A stretch of 64,000 bases of DNA from Neodontobutis hainanensis (taxonomy: Eukaryota > Chordata > Actinopteri > Gobiiformes > Odontobutidae), in the NCBI GenBank assembly GCA_024349245.1, contig JALDNG010000092.1, forward strand, positions 695,001-759,000, read 5' to 3'. Within the stretch, counting starts at the first letter, position 1. Each line of letters begins with the position of its first letter. Of the stretch, positions 22,034 through 35,355 are shown one piece after another. Both the position numbers and the translations under genes were made by a program. A model generated the notes under the pieces. That model searched no databases and had not been told where the DNA came from. It saw only the letters and a list, made by a program, of their open reading frames with translations.

Positions 22034-24727
22034 TTATCTCAGAGGATCAAACTGTCACAAAGAAATCTCCACTCAAGACTTTTTTATTATTTTTCCAATT
22101 ATTTTCAATAATGACTAGTCTTCTCCAGTGAACAGCAGCTGCAGCCTTGAGCCATAAAAAGACATAATGCTGCAGGACTGTATGAGACAGTAGTGTCCTG
22201 CTGCGGAGACAAAGCTGTCAGTCACTGAGACGTCCTCAGAGTCTAAAAATAGATTTAATCAGACTCTGTAATGAAGAGGGCTGCAGCTCAGAGGCTTCAT
22301 TTCTAAATTACAGCTCGGGGGGGTTTGTTTTAAGAGGTTGTGTGTGTTAATTGTTTATTCTAATTCATATTCTGCTCTTTTTCAGACATGAATATTGTTT
22401 TATGAGTCTAAAACAGGTACTTGTTTTGGTGGTGACTTCTGTGTTTTCAGTGTTGTTGTGAGCTGAGCATATCCTTGTGGATCATTTTTGATTAGGCTAC
22501 GGACCAGCGTTTTATGTTTTGGCCTCATATAATAAGAAGGATGATTTATTTAGCACTTTTCAAAATACCTCAAGACACTCTACATTCAAGTGTAAGTTAT
22601 GGCTAGGATTTATTGAATGCTCTTTTTCTCCAATATACCCAGATGTCAGATGATGTGTATGTTTTTTTTCTTTTCTGTCTGTGGATAATGTTTCTTACAA
22701 TATATCGTGTAACTCCCGTTTTTCACAACCTGCCGGCCTCCATTTTATTACTAATGCAATGCTGAATCCACTTTCTTACTCCAGTGTACAGCCTGCTGGA
22801 GGAAGAATCCTTTTTTCTTGGCTTCAGTTACTATAGGTTTTTTTTCATTAGGCTGAGCTCCTGAACAGCCCAGTTAAAAAAAAGTGTGTGCTTTTAGAAA
22901 GTCAATTTTATTAGCAGAATATAAAGAAGGGAAAAGGCAAAATCTAAAATGTTGTGACTTACAATATGGTCACAGTAAATACTTTTCTCTACTTCTACAG
23001 CCAGTACACAAAGCACCTGCCTTAAAAATCACCCTTGAATGCCTGACATTTAACTGATTTGTCAGTTTTAAATGTAAGATATTCTAGTTTAATCATTTAC
23101 ATTTTTTTCCAAATGTAAAGACACAAAAACAGACACTTCAAGTAAAGATTTATGCTTCTGACAAGAACTGAGTTAATGCGACGTACCACTCATATATTTA
23201 GTGTAAATCTGGACTGGACTTACACTCACAACCCTGAGTCCAGGACTATGTTCAACCTGCTTCAGGGAAACGGCCCCAGTGACCACAGTTAATTGTTGAG
23301 TGCGCTTGAGGCTTGTTTTGACACATTTTGATTGGCTGAACGCTGCAGGAGGAATGTTAATGGAGCTGTGGTCGGAGCTGATTCCACTGCTGTCTCTGTC
23401 TGTGGCTGAACCTCACCTGGAACCGAGTATAGCTCACATTTTATGAAGCGTGGGTTTGTTTGTGACACATCCTTGGCTTTGTGGGCAGATTACAAAAACA
23501 CACTGGCACACACAGCACCTTTAACCTTCTTTATAAAACCCAGTCTGAGCGTTCTCTGTTTAAAACCATTACTGTGTGAGAGACAAACAGATTTAGCAGA
23601 AAGCATGAGTGGTTTTGTCTCTAGGGGTTTTTTAATGAAAAGGAGCTGGATTAAGATACTGTGCTGTTTTTCTCTGAGAGTAGATAAACCAAAAAGAGCA
23701 GCCACGTAAAACACTGCAGCGTCTTTGTCTCAGTGTGATCAAAGGGATCAGGACACAACACACTGTGCTCCTCAAATCTGAGCTAATTACATAAAGAGGA
23801 GCAACAGAAGACAGTCTTTGTGGCTGTTTTATCATTTATTCGACTGAAAATAATCCAGTTGCTTTTAATTCTTGGCTTTTTTGTTATCAGAATTTGTTCT
23901 GACTTAAAAGCGAATAATAATAAGAGGTTTAGTAAATTAGGTTTGAATGAGACAGATGTGATAAGACAGGACCAGACAGTCTAGTTAGCATGTTAAAGGA
24001 AGTTCAAAAGATGGTTCTTTTTACAGCAAATAGTCCAAAGACTTTGTTCGATTGGGGATTAAAGTTGCAACATATATTTATTATTAATTGGTCTGGTCAC
24101 ATTGAGCCCTGTCAAAAGAACCAAATCAGATTTTTGTTGCGTAATTATTTTTAGACACATTATGTTTGTCAATACTCTTGACTCAGATGAAGATCAGATC
24201 ACAGTTTAATACAAATTTATTCAGAAAACCATGAAATTCCCAAAAGTTCACATACCTATTTATGCCACTGTATCAGAATGTACCCGAGCTGTGGTGGGTT
24301 ATATCAGTAAACTAATGTTAGGTAAAGACAATAGTCCAGAACTCAGTAAAGACAAAGATCTACAGTGACAGACAGCGGGTATGTGTTTTTTCCCTGATAG
24401 TAGTTTAATCAAAGTAAAAGGGAGGAGATTTTTTTAGTTAATTAGTTATTCTTTGATTGACTACAGCATGGATAGTATACAGACTACAGACAGTAACTAA
24501 GTAGACATGGGAAGACGAGTCTGTAAAATTAGGATATAGCTTTGCACATGCTTGAAAAAGGAGCGCACCCATTGGTCTACACTGGCTTGTGATGTGACGT
24601 TCCAGGAAGTGTAATAGTTGCCAATAAAGCAGGAGAACAGGAGATAAATGCCATTATCACGCTAAAGTTGCAGCTAAGCTAATGGCTACAATGTATTACT
24701 TGACTTCATCTTCCAAAATCCATGTGT

Positions 24728-24752
24728 CATGTTAGGGTTATAGTTAGGGTTA
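24728..24752. repeat. Short TTAGGG-like run
   Basis: GTTAGGGTTATAGTTAGGGT gives two perfect telomere-type hexamers and one diverged unit. It is too short to be a telomeric array. Confidence 0.5.
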
Positions 24753-27700
24753 GCAACAGACACAAAACAAAAAGGTTACAGTGGTACCTGCTTCTGCAAA
24801 AGATCATACACTGTAGTACCCCTATAAGCTTCTTGTCTTGGGCACATTATTCACGACAAAAATGCACAATTAACAGTTACATAATGAACGTTTTAATGCA
24901 CACTCTCTCCCATATCACACAGAAACTTCTTATCAATATTGAGTACAAATAAAGCAGTTGAGTCTCATATCTTCTGCTCTCACTGGCATCAGAGAAGTGC
25001 TGCAGAACCGTCCAGATGTCTCTTTATTTCTGACTCCTCCTCTGATTCTCGTCCCCAGAGGCTAACTGAGGCGTACAAAGTGCTCATCAGTAAAAAGAGC
25101 AAAGACAAACTTTGATGGTTGTGAGTGAAAGTCGCTGCAGTGTTTCATTATCTTGTCTGTAAGGCTGTAATTATGCCCCCACTTTCTTCTTTGGAGACGC
25201 GCTTTAATGACACACATTTACAGCAGCGGGGCACATACCAGCGCTCGCTCACGGCGTTAACAGAGTAAACAGGCATTAGTCCTGCTGCGCCGGGTTTATA
25301 GTAATGTGCACAATGCATTTCTCCCGTCGTCACTGTTCAGTGGGGATTTAAATACATCCATGCTTTTGCGCAATTTGGGCACATCCTTTGGTAAAAAGGC
25401 AAGTTTTAAGTCGAGGCTTGTTGCAGGGGATAATTACACAAAATAGATATTCACATTTGCTGTCTGGAGTCAAAGCAGCATAAAATTAGGAATGCATTTA
25501 ATTCTTGGGATTCTTGAGTGTCTAGTCAGAGCAAGACAACTGGTAAACACTGAAAGTTTAGTTGGTGGTTTGGAATTTTGTTAATTTGCAAAAGCAGATA
25601 AACGTTTTTATAAATTGTCAAAAATAATAATAAAAAATGTATTATTTGCCAAAGGTGATAACAGTCAAACCAAAATTAGGACCACTAAAATGGATTTGGG
25701 CTTTTAAAACAGCAATAATTAAAGAATACATTACAAGCCTCAGTTAACTGATTTCCAAAATGGCATTTATCTGTTTTTGGAATTGAACTCTTCAAATGTG
25801 ATTCTAGTATTCCTTATTCCTTAGTTGATCTCTTGCAGTAGATAGTTTTTGCTCTCTCCCAGTTTGGAGAGACTAAACCAACGTATCTATCCTTAAGAAA
25901 CTTTATTACCGTCTTTTACAAAATCCGAGACCTTTAACTGTATATTGCAGTGAATAAATTCTCTCCAACATGGATCATCCTGTCTTGACCATGTTATTTT
26001 GAGTCTTGCTTTTGTCTTGGAACCTTCCTCTGGATTTGGGCTATGTTCTCTTAAACTGCATTAGACAGGTCAGTGAGGTAACTCCAAGTTAACGCTGAGT
26101 TTTCAGTCTCAAAAAGCTGGTTCACTTTCTCTTAAAAGAGACTTACATTGAACAAATAAACCTCTCCAGAGCAGGTTTAGATACAGGAAAGCAATAGAAA
26201 CACAGCTGACCAATCAGAGACAACCAACCAGCTGCAGCTGTCGAGGAGGAGGAGGAAAGATGAAAAGAAGAATATCTGCACAAGCGGCACAGCTGACTGG
26301 AGCATTAATCTTTGCCACAGTAAAGCAATACCCTGGGTTAACAGTATGTTAACCTGCTTCATGATATCCCACTGGGTTTAGGGTTTGTCTACTCAGGTAG
26401 AAGAGAACGATCTGGGGTATAGGTTCAAACAGCTTCATAGTACAGGACCTCTTTTGACCCAGGACAGAATTGCTGCTCTGCCAAGTGACCCACCTCCTCC
26501 TGAGAACGCACTGACTCGTTCTGGTTTCAGGTTGGGGTGATTCAGCTCCAAGACCCGGGGCTGCTCTGGCAGTGTCTGATTCCACTCAGATCCTACTCGT
26601 AGCCCCCCAAGGAAATCAAATGTTCCCATTGTCCCTTTCTCTAAAAAAAAAACATGATCACATTCCTGAAAGGCTGCATTTCCAGAAAGTATGGCTCTAT
26701 TTACAAAAGCACAAAACCATAATTGTACTGTACTCAAATATTCAAGCAAATTTGGCCAATCAGACAAAAAAGACTCCAAGTTTTTTATCATATTGTATGC
26801 AACTGACAAAACCGGTTGTTTTATAATATTGACCATCTTCATATTATACCACACTTTTAACCTTTATCTATGATCATATATTACATTTAAGCCCTGAGAG
26901 CAGCAGAAACAGATAATTGCCTAAGGTTTAAGAGACGGGGCCAGAGCTGTCGTCAGAGACCCTTTAAAGCCCAATTACAAAAAGACCTGAGCCTTTTTAC
27001 GACCCCACATTCGATCATTTGCCTCACTTCAGTTTTACACCACTCAGTTTTCCCGACACTTTAAAGACATCCATTAAAGCCTGAGGAAGTGGAACTCTAA
27101 CAGCACTTTTGTTAACAGCTCCTCAGGTCTCAGCTTTTACAGACAACGACCAGGAAGTGCCCTCAGTAAAAATCCAGCCCTGTGTGGTTCTGCGGATCAA
27201 ATGGAAATAGATCTCTGCGCATTCATATGTTTAGAAAAGGTTTGAAGCAGATGTGATTAGTAATAGTGTCTAAAAGGTTCAAGGCTGAGTGAGTGTATTG
27301 AGAGACCCTGACTGTGTCCTTTCACTGCAGAGGCCTTCACATAACTCACTAAACCACGGAGAAACCGAGCTTTCAAACTGTTTGCTTTTGAAAACATTCA
27401 GAGTTATGTGTGGAGTTCAGTTGACAGCAGAGTGCGTTATTTATTTGGACATTCCTGTTTGTCATGTTTTTGACGTGAAAGTTTCCAGTCCTTTTTTCGC
27501 TGCAAACCAGTCTCCCAGTTCAAATACAGCATGCATAGCATTACAGTATAATTTAGTTTGGTACAATATGGTTTTAGTTGCCATTTTCATTAAAATTATG
27601 GGAGTAACACATAAATAGCAGTGTTTTCTCAAATGAACCTTGTTTTTGTGATAAAAGAAAATATTTTCTGGGAAAAAAGAACGAGAAATGTTGAAAATGA

Positions 27701-27974
27701 CTTTTTTGAATAATCTCACACAAAGCATGTGTGTCTTAGCTACAGTGCCTTTCGTTTTTAGACAGTAACTCTTAATTTGTGAATTAAAAGCACTCCACTG
27801 CATTTAACAGGAGCAGAACTGTAAAAGGAAACACTCTTCATTTTTTGTTGGTATTCTACTAAATTGTTGCAGTCATAAAGTCAGAGATTAATTTACTTGC
27901 AAATTTTAAAAAACAGGAACAAATTCCTGTAGGCTTTATTAAACCAAGAGCTTTAGTACTGGGACAGTTAGCAG

Positions 27975-28386
27975 AACCTCCAAGTTCATGTCCATGGTTC
28001 TCATCCCGGAACTGGAGGAGCTCCTTCCTCAACTGGTACCGGTCTGTTGTGAAGAAAAAGGAGCTGAGAGGAAACTGGTTGATCTGCATTTTAACTCTAA
28101 CTTGTGGTCATGAGCTCGGGATCATGACTCAACTATTAGATCTCAGATACATGCAGCCAAAATGAGATTCCTCTGCAGGGTTAGAGACTTGGGTAGGAGC
28201 TTGGTCACTCGGGAGGAGCTTGAAGTAGAGCAGGATGGACGCTCGGCCTGGGAATGCATCAGTATTCCACCATAAGAGCTGGAGGAAGTGTCTGGGGAGG
28301 TGGTAGTATGGGACTCCTGCCCTTGTGACCTTGTCCAGGAGCAGAGGAGGAAGCTGGATGAATGGATGGAAAACCAAAATCTGTTT
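27975..28386 (+). mobile_element. RTE-type LINE 3' fragment
   Basis: The plus strand follows the 3' end of fish RTE/Expander-type reverse transcriptase genes: AGTTCATGTCCATGGTTCTC, CTGGTACCGGTCTGTTGTGA, GAAAAAGGAGCTGAG, ATGCAGCCAAAATGAGATTC, then GAGCTGGAGGAAGTGTCTGG and a terminal GATGAATGGATGGA run. These encode the C-terminal peptide after the RT palm (AAxMRFLCRV-like). Internal deletions and stops show an old copy. The family name is from memory of such sequences, not from a search. Confidence 0.65.
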
Positions 28387-28428
28387 TGTTCATAGCTGAT
28401 GGTTTGCTTATCCACCAGCAGTGCTCAG

Positions 28429-28565
28429 TTTGTCTTCTCTGGGCTCTGTTTGTCTTCTCTGGGCTCTGTTTGTCTTCTCTGGGCTCTGTTTGTCTTCTCT
28501 GGGCTCTGTTTGTCTTCTCTGGGCTCTGTTTGTCTTCTCTGGGCTCTGTTTGTCTTTTCTGGGCA
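28429..28565. repeat. 20-bp minisatellite, about seven copies
   Basis: Unit TTTGTCTTCTCTGGGCTCTG repeats six times identically. A seventh, diverged unit starts at 28549. Because the repeat has no stop codon in some frames, it inflates open frames on both strands (28259-28750 minus, 28362-28649 plus) that are not genes. Confidence 0.97.
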
Positions 28566-30908
28566 GTAGTAGGAACTGAATTAGGAAATACTGGATATGT
28601 TATCTTTTTCCTCTTGCATTTATGGTGCTTCAAATGTCTAAGTGTTTGAGTCATGTTGCCGTAATTAAAATTTGATGTAAGGATTTGTTTGGCCTTCAAC
28701 ATTTTACACAGTGCACCTTTAATGGCAGCACACCGACTGTAGAAAGCCATGCCATATTAAACTAAACTATCCCTCACTGCTTTGAAAAAATTGTTTTTTA
28801 AATGCAGCCCCTCACAGACTCTTCTCCTTCTTTTCTCTTTGCCTCTGCTCTGCCTACGCTCCATTTCATCCTTGCATCATGCTGCTTCAGAAAAAGGCCT
28901 GCGATGAATGATTACTGACTGGATCTGCTTGATATCTGTATCCAGCGTCATTATTTCCCTTCACTCTCTACACTAATGTGTCTGCGAGTCCGTGGAGCGC
29001 CTCAGATTTGGAGAAAAGATCAAGTCAATAAAAAGATGAGAGGATAATAAAGCTTGGATGATGAACACCGCAATTGTTCATCTGAATCTGCATTACACAT
29101 AATCCTTAAACATGCTCTTGGCTTCACAAAAAACCTTTAAAGAAAGACAGAGGAAAAGTATAGCCCTTACACAACAAGTAAAGAACTTGTTCTGTATGCA
29201 TTGACACAGTATTAGTAATATTAGTTTCTGGTTGGTTCTCAGCTTGTTACAAACTAAAAACCTGCACAGATTTATCACTAGTGTCAAGTTTTGGCTGTGT
29301 TTCATACATCATAGACATTTATCGTCCTTCCAGGCGTAAGGGATGTTTATTACAAGAACAAGACCAGCTAGAAAATGGTTTATGTTTTTCTTTACAATTT
29401 CTGCCTGGGGGAAGATTATCTGTTGTCCAATATATCAGGGTTAACAACAGAGGGCTTGTGCTACTGTGTGACGCTATGAGTGGACCAATTTGCCAATAGA
29501 AACAAATCATTTGTTTACCAGTTGGAAAACCTAATATAATTCACAATCACAAATGAGTAATTGCAATGAAAATGACAACCTGCCTTTAGGGCAGACTAAA
29601 ATCTGACTGGAGGAATAGTTCTGGAGTTATCACAGTTGTCTCAGTGCAGTGAATGCACCACCGCTCTGGCTCTGAATAGAACTCCACTGCTTTACCGTTG
29701 ACTCTAGGGTCACCATCCAGAGACAGTCATGATGGATATCCACAAAAACACTAAAATGTTTTGCCCTCTCCCAAATGCCCCTATTTTTAACCAATACTAA
29801 GCCAAATCAGTTTGTTTTGCTTGCAACTTCTCTGTCTTAACATCAATCACAGAGTTACCACGGTGATGGCAATATTAACCAAATGAAAAAGAGTGTTCCA
29901 CAAGTCTGTTGCTCAATAACGATTGGTTCATAAGCACGATGCTGATGCTATCCCATTTTTCTCATCTATTGTCTATTCCTTTATAATGATCTAACTTTTG
30001 TTTTACAGTTAGCATCTTAACGTAAAATGGTTCTTTCAAGCTCTTCCTGTTCTTGAGCTCCACAGACAGAAGGATAAGCAGATATAATTTACCTTAAACC
30101 CTTTTCTTTTTGTTTGTCAGATTTTGTCCTGTGATTGGCTGTCACTTTGGTGATTTTTTTTACTTTATAATACAAGGTTTGATAAACAATATTTTATTTG
30201 TTAATCTGAAAATACTGTCTTTTTCTCCATAGTAGTGTAATCTGGTCATTATTAACAATTATTATTCTCAAGCTAGGAAAGACTGAATCCCGACAGTGAT
30301 ATTTTTTTTCCCTACTTGTTGGTTATTTTAGCTCTGCGCATGAATTCCCCACTTTCTTGGCCTCCAGGGGGAATCTAAATTGATTGTGCTGCGGTCGGAG
30401 TGTTACATTTCTATCCCACTCACAACAAGTACAACCTTTGAGAGCCAAAATAACACAGGGGACCACTGCACACGAAGACAGCTCCTACATGCTTTTTACT
30501 TTGAAGCGGCTCTCCAAGTGTGCTATTCATCAGCGACACAGCTGGCTACAAGTATGCTACTGAAAACCAATCTTTGACACTTCAGATGTGACGACAGCAC
30601 GCACAAACGGTCCTGTGAGCGGAGCCAGGTCTGAACAGAGGGCTCTGTAGGGACACACCAAACATGTGACCGGGCACAAACCTGACACCGTGTCTGTATT
30701 TATGCTTAAAGATGAAAATACATTAAGAGAAATACATTTAAAGGTGCATTTTGTAAACATGCATATGTAAAATGTATGTCTAATAATAACTGTCTTTGCA
30801 TCAGTTTTTGGAAATGCTGGTGCTACATTTGTTATTACTACTTCAAACTCAAAATGTCAAGACTGTCTGCTTTGTATCGCTTAAGTACACTTTAACAACT
30901 GTCTATAA

Positions 30909-31031
30909 CAGGGGTCCCCAACCTTTTTAAACATGTAAAATAAAATGCCCGGACTATCGCGAATGTCCAAAATCCATTAAAATGTAGATTTTTTGTGTTG
31001 TGAAAATGAGCCTGGGGTTTGGATACCCCTG
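30909..31031. mobile_element. hAT MITE with 8-bp target duplication
   Basis: The ends are CAGGGGTCCCCAAC (30909) and, reversed, CAGGGGTATCCAAAC (31031). The flanks are GTCTATAA and GTCTAGAT, an 8-bp target duplication with 6 of 8 bases matching, as hAT elements create. The 123-bp interior has no coding capacity. Confidence 0.7.
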
Positions 31032-31700
31032 GTCTAGATGTACTTTCACAGAGTGGTTAAGTTTAAAAGCATGGTCATGGATTTTAGTCCTGGCCCGGCT
31101 GGCAGTGGGCTTACTCTGTAGTCTGCATGTTCAGCGGAAGCTGGCTTCTTCCAACTGTCAAAACACATACATGTATAGATGATGATGGCCCTTGTCTTTA
31201 AAGAATACTTGTCTATCAGTGTATGTCTTTAACCATTCGTCTGGTGACTGTCCTAGATCAGCTTTAAACCCAGAGACAGCTGGGATAGACTCCAGCCTCA
31301 CATAACCCATAAGAAATCAGCAGTTCAAAATACTAATACAATATATTTGATTATGCATGTCTTTTATTTATTTATTCTTGCATCTGTGTTGCTCTTACAA
31401 AACACAGATAGTGTAGTCTTATTGTGTTCTGTGTAATATACAATTTAATTACAACTGTGTACGGTCTCCCATGTGTTAAAATAGTTTAAAGTGGGATTAT
31501 GATTTATGACATAACTAACTTACCTTAACTAAATATGTTTGTTTGTTTGTACATTTCTGCCTAAAATTACCATCAGATGTGATCTGATATTTGTCAAAAT
31601 GACACAAATGAAAAAACAGTGTCTGCTTTAACTAAAACCACCCAAACATTTATAGGTTTTCATATTTTTAATGAGAATGACATGCAAACAATGACAGAAA

Positions 31701-31712
31701 GGGGGGGGGGGG
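31701..31712. repeat. G12 homopolymer
   Basis: Twelve consecutive G follow GACAGAAA. It could form a quadruplex, and its length may also be unreliable in assembly. Confidence 0.9.
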
Positions 31713-32807
31713 CATAAATGCCTTTCACTCTCTATATTAACAACCTGTCACTGTCAAGTCTAACTAAAACTTTTTGTAAGTGTTAAAGAATATATTAATG
31801 GTAATTAATGGTGCCCTCAGGACTTTATCAATACAATGTCGTATTAAAACTTGAACTGTAAAATGTTTCTTGATCATGTTGTTATTGCGGCACCTTCAGC
31901 AAGCTGACACTGACTGTCACTCCAGGGTATATTTGTAAGACATATAAAAATGTTTAAAGGTAAAAATATTCCCACAGCGTCCTCATAAAGTCCTTTAATG
32001 TGTAATGATTGATGCTTGAGTCGACAAGCAGTGATGGATTACAAGCCTGGCTCAGTACAGACTCAACACTAGACCCCTCCCTGTCCATGCAAATGTAGCC
32101 ACATCAAAGCCTTTGTTGATGTGAATCTCGCTGCTTTCTTTCTTTCTTTTCGCTCAAAGACATCCTTATCCCCCCAGAGAGAGCATGTGACACATCATCC
32201 CAGAGGAGGACAAATGCTGGTAATTAACTCGGGAAAAGAGACAAGACGTAAAATCTTGTCATCTTCTGCTTATCTCACTCTTTCCCTAGGATTACTTCCC
32301 GGTTTCTTATCAGTGAGTGAGTCCATTGTGCTGTTTCTATGAAGTCATGAGGAAGCTGATGTGTCAATAAGCTCTCGCAGGAAGCACTGATGAGGATTGC
32401 TGACCTTTGCCTGAGTCAGATCCTTCTCGTGGGAAAGGACAAAGTATTACAAGCCATTACCAGCCATTCACTCATAGATTAACATTCCCTCTGGAGTCAT
32501 GAACCTGTGGTCAGCATCGAACAGAAGTTAATACAAGCAGAGCTATAAACGTGAGCAGCTTCAGATGCTATGGTCAGTTTTGTTTGATCTCTGGAGACTG
32601 TTCAAGGTAAGAGCCACAAACACTGGGCTCAGCAGTTTCTCAGTGATGCTGCTATATTTAACAGCATCCAGCATTAATTTAACTGGATCAGTGAGATGGA
32701 AACATGTCCATCTGGAAGCACATTCACAAGAGAGGACATCAAATCCCCAAAGTTCAGCTTATGTTCAGGTTATATGAGGCTGATTATCAGAGAAGGGTAG
32801 CAGCCAC

Positions 32808-32846
32808 AGTCGTTGTGTCCTTGGGGAAGACACTTCACCCACCTTA
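32808..32846 (+). mobile_element. SINE body remnant
   Basis: GTTGTGTCCTTGGGGAAGAC followed by ACTTCACCCACCTT matches the body of the SINE at 57313-57516. Confidence 0.5.
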
Positions 32847-33190
32847 GAGTGTCCTGTCCTCACACATAACCACTGTGCAGTCTAAGCATGCCAAGCAGTT
32901 ATCTGAGGAATCTTCACAGGTTGACTTGTCCACTGCGTTGATGTGCTCTGTGAAAGTTTCTACATCCTTGGTTCTAATTTTGACCCGCATGTTCTCCACT
33001 TCCTCCATGTACAGGTTAAACACAATCGGGGAGACAGGTGATCTCATGGCATAGCCATGTTCTTGTCTGTATAAGTTACCTCTGAACTGGAAATAAGTAG
33101 TGTTCAAACATACCTCCAGTAAACTGCAAATATGGTTCGGGGTGAGGTTGGTCCTGTCCTGTAGAGATGTGTCCTGTAGTAGTCTCTTCC
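32844..33190 (-). pseudogene. Penelope-like element RT fragment
   Basis: The minus frame reads LTPNHICSLLEVCLNTTYF, YRQEHGYAMRSPVSPIVFNL and YMEEVE, then KDVETFTEHINAVD. This matches Penelope-like reverse transcriptase (MGSPVSPIVANLYMEE ... EAFTEHIN in fish copies). The segment that should carry the catalytic YVDD between YMEEVE and VKI is deleted, so it cannot be active. These elements normally also have a GIY-YIG endonuclease, which is not seen here. The fragment directly abuts the Tc1 element starting near 33193. Confidence 0.75.
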
Positions 33191-33192
33191 TT

Positions 33193-34352
33193 ACTACCCA
33201 AATGACACTGATCAAACGTTTACATACGCCAATACCGTGTATTATCCGTTTTAACATCAATAACAGCTTGAAGTCTTTGTGGTAGTTGTGGATGAGGCTC
33301 TTTATTTTCTCAGATGGTAAAGCTGCCCATTCTTTTTGGCAAAAAAGAACAGTTTACAGTTCCTGTAAATTCTTCAGTTGTCTTGCATGAACTGCACATT
33401 TGAGATCTCCCCAGAGTGGCTCAATGATATCGAGGTCAGGAGACTGAGGCCAGTCCAGAACCTTCACTTTATGCTGCTGTAGTCAATGACAGGTCGACTC
33501 GGTCTTGTGCTTTGGATCGTTGTCATGTTGGAAATTTTCTTCCAGCATTGGGTAGATTAGATTAAATATTAGAGACCCACCTCCATGTTTCACACTAGGA
33601 ATGGTGTACCTTTCATAGGCCTTGTTGACGCCTCTCCAAATGTAACATTTATAGTTGTGGCCAAAAAGTTAAATTTTGGTCTCATCACTTCAAATGACTT
33701 TGTTCCAGAAGTTCTGATGCTTGTCTCTGTGCAGTTTGGCGTATTGTAAAAAGAATGCTATGTGACATTTCTTTTCATGTGCCTCCTTATTGTGTATCTT
33801 GAAACAGCTACAGCACATTTTTTTCAGTCCTGTATTTCAGATGAAGTTATTTGTGGGTTTTTCTTTGCATCCCAAACAATATTCCTGGCAGTTGTGGCTG
33901 AAATCTTTGTTGGTCAACCTGACCTTTTCATTTTCCACTTGTTAAATAGAGTTTGAACAATTCCTTGGATATCTCTTTATATCCCTTTCCTGTTTCATAC
34001 ATTTCAATTACCTTTTCTGCAGATCTTTTTACTATTCTTTTGCTTTACCCATGACTCAGAATATAGAAATGTCAGATGAAATGTCTGAATGAAAGATCCA
34101 AGGGTCTGTCAGTAGCCCAGAGACTCACAGACCTTTTATACACACACTGATTACAAGTAAACAAATCACAGGTGAGATGGTTACCTTTAGTAGCCATTCA
34201 AACCTGTTTGTGTCACTTGTGCATGTTATCAGACAAAAATCACCAGGGTATGTAAACTTTTGATCAGGGTCATTTGGGTAGTTTCTGTTGTCATTATGAT
34301 TTAAAAAGAATAAACACAATTGTTTGACAATAAATAGCTTCACCCAACCATA
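33193..34352 (-). mobile_element. Tc1/mariner element with decayed transposase
   Basis: Inverted ends are visible: ACCCAAATGACACTGATCAA at the left and the same words reversed (TTTTGATCAGGGTCATTTGG) at about 34257-34276. In between, the minus strand spells a Tc1 transposase in pieces, for example the region for LDWPQSPDLDIIEPLWGDLK near 33400-33460, which carries part of the DDE domain (the DWPxxSPDLxxIExxW motif). Stops and indels are frequent. The left terminus is truncated against the Penelope fragment. The right side includes an extra sub-terminal part shared with 57725-57840. Confidence 0.75.
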
Positions 34353-34798
34353 AAAAAAAGACTAAACCAGAAATAAACCGGAACCTTTAACTAAACCTTA
34401 ACCTTAAGCTAAACCGGTGCTAACAGGAGAAAACACAAGACGATATAAAGTGATTGTCAGAAGGACTAGTATCATCCCTTGAGTAGAGTCTTATGAAGCT
34501 GGAGATGTTTTTTTCTTTCTCTCAGCCTGCGTGTGCTGCGTGTGTTTGTGTTCAGCACTGACCTTCAGTGTAATCCTTCACACGGCTCCTTTTCACAGAG
34601 AAAAGCTGTGTGTCAGAAGATTTTCTTTAAATAGTACATTTTAACAGTGTGAAACAGTACTACAATTAAATCCACTTTTAAAGTAACACTATACTGTATA
34701 CTTTTTCAGCACATGGGGGAACAATAAATAAATACTGCAGCAAAAGACACATTGCAATTTCATGTTAAATTTTATAAATATCCTATAAATATAGTAGT

Positions 34799-34975
34799 AG
34801 GGGTGCACGTTGCAGAGCGCAAGAAGGTTGTGAGTTGAAACCCCGGCTGACTCGAACATACTCATCCAACGCTTGTTACCATGGGTTCTCTCTGGGTACT
34901 CCGCATGTATAGGTCAATTGGCAAATCTACCTAGATGAACCTGGACAGTGGCAACGAATGACAATAAATTAATAT
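34799..34975 (+). mobile_element. Dispersed repeat, SINE/LINE-tail type
   Basis: GCAAGAAGGTTGTGAGTTGA, then GGGTTCTCTCTGGGTACTCC and GGTCAATTGGCAAATCTACC follow the layout of a very common fish repeat with a B-box-like core. A short related piece with GAGCAAGAAGGTTGTGAGTC is at about 10165-10240. Confidence 0.5.
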
Positions 34976-35355
34976 AGTATCTGTGATGGGTTGGCATGCT
35001 GTGTTTTGGCTTGTGTTCTTACAAGTTAACAGTTTCCATTCCAGGTTACATTTAATAACATTTAATGCAATATAATATAATATATATATATATTTGTTTG
35101 TTTTTTGTTTTTTTGTTTTTTTTTTCAAATAACACCCCATTTTTTTGTTTAATCCCTTTGTCTAGAATTACTTAATTGATTATCCAGTGCTTTTTACGCT
35201 TTTGGTAAAATTATCATTTAAATAACATACAACAGGGGGATATGTTTAGTTACCTTTAACAACAAAGATGAAGATTTGCCATTGTGTAATCTGTGGAATT
35301 TGTGCATATAGTTAAAACTAAACTAATCTCTCGTCTTTCTCGCTGTCCTGAACAG

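Larger units (their letters stand above)
10557..35355 (+). other. chst11: chst11 intron 2 (24.8 kb)
   Basis: The intron is bounded by GT at 10557 and AG at 35355 and is phase 0. It contains the mobile elements and tandem repeats listed separately. Long stretches in which nothing beyond ordinary AT-rich intron sequence was recognised are 10557-13180, 13800-15100, 18160-19640, 20240-21810, 22040-27970 and 28570-30900. A weak SINE/L2-like tail word occurs near 22540, and a short TTAGGG-like run occurs near 24730. Confidence 0.85.

Noticed and set aside
24728..24752. Interstitial telomere repeat
   Set aside because: There are only two perfect TTAGGG hexamers, within chance expectation in 64 kb of AT-rich DNA.
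28259..28750. 163-codon minus-strand frame with PREDKQSPEKTNRAQRRQ-type repeats
   Set aside because: It is a translation of the 20-bp minisatellite (28429-28565), and its ends run into RTE LINE sequence.
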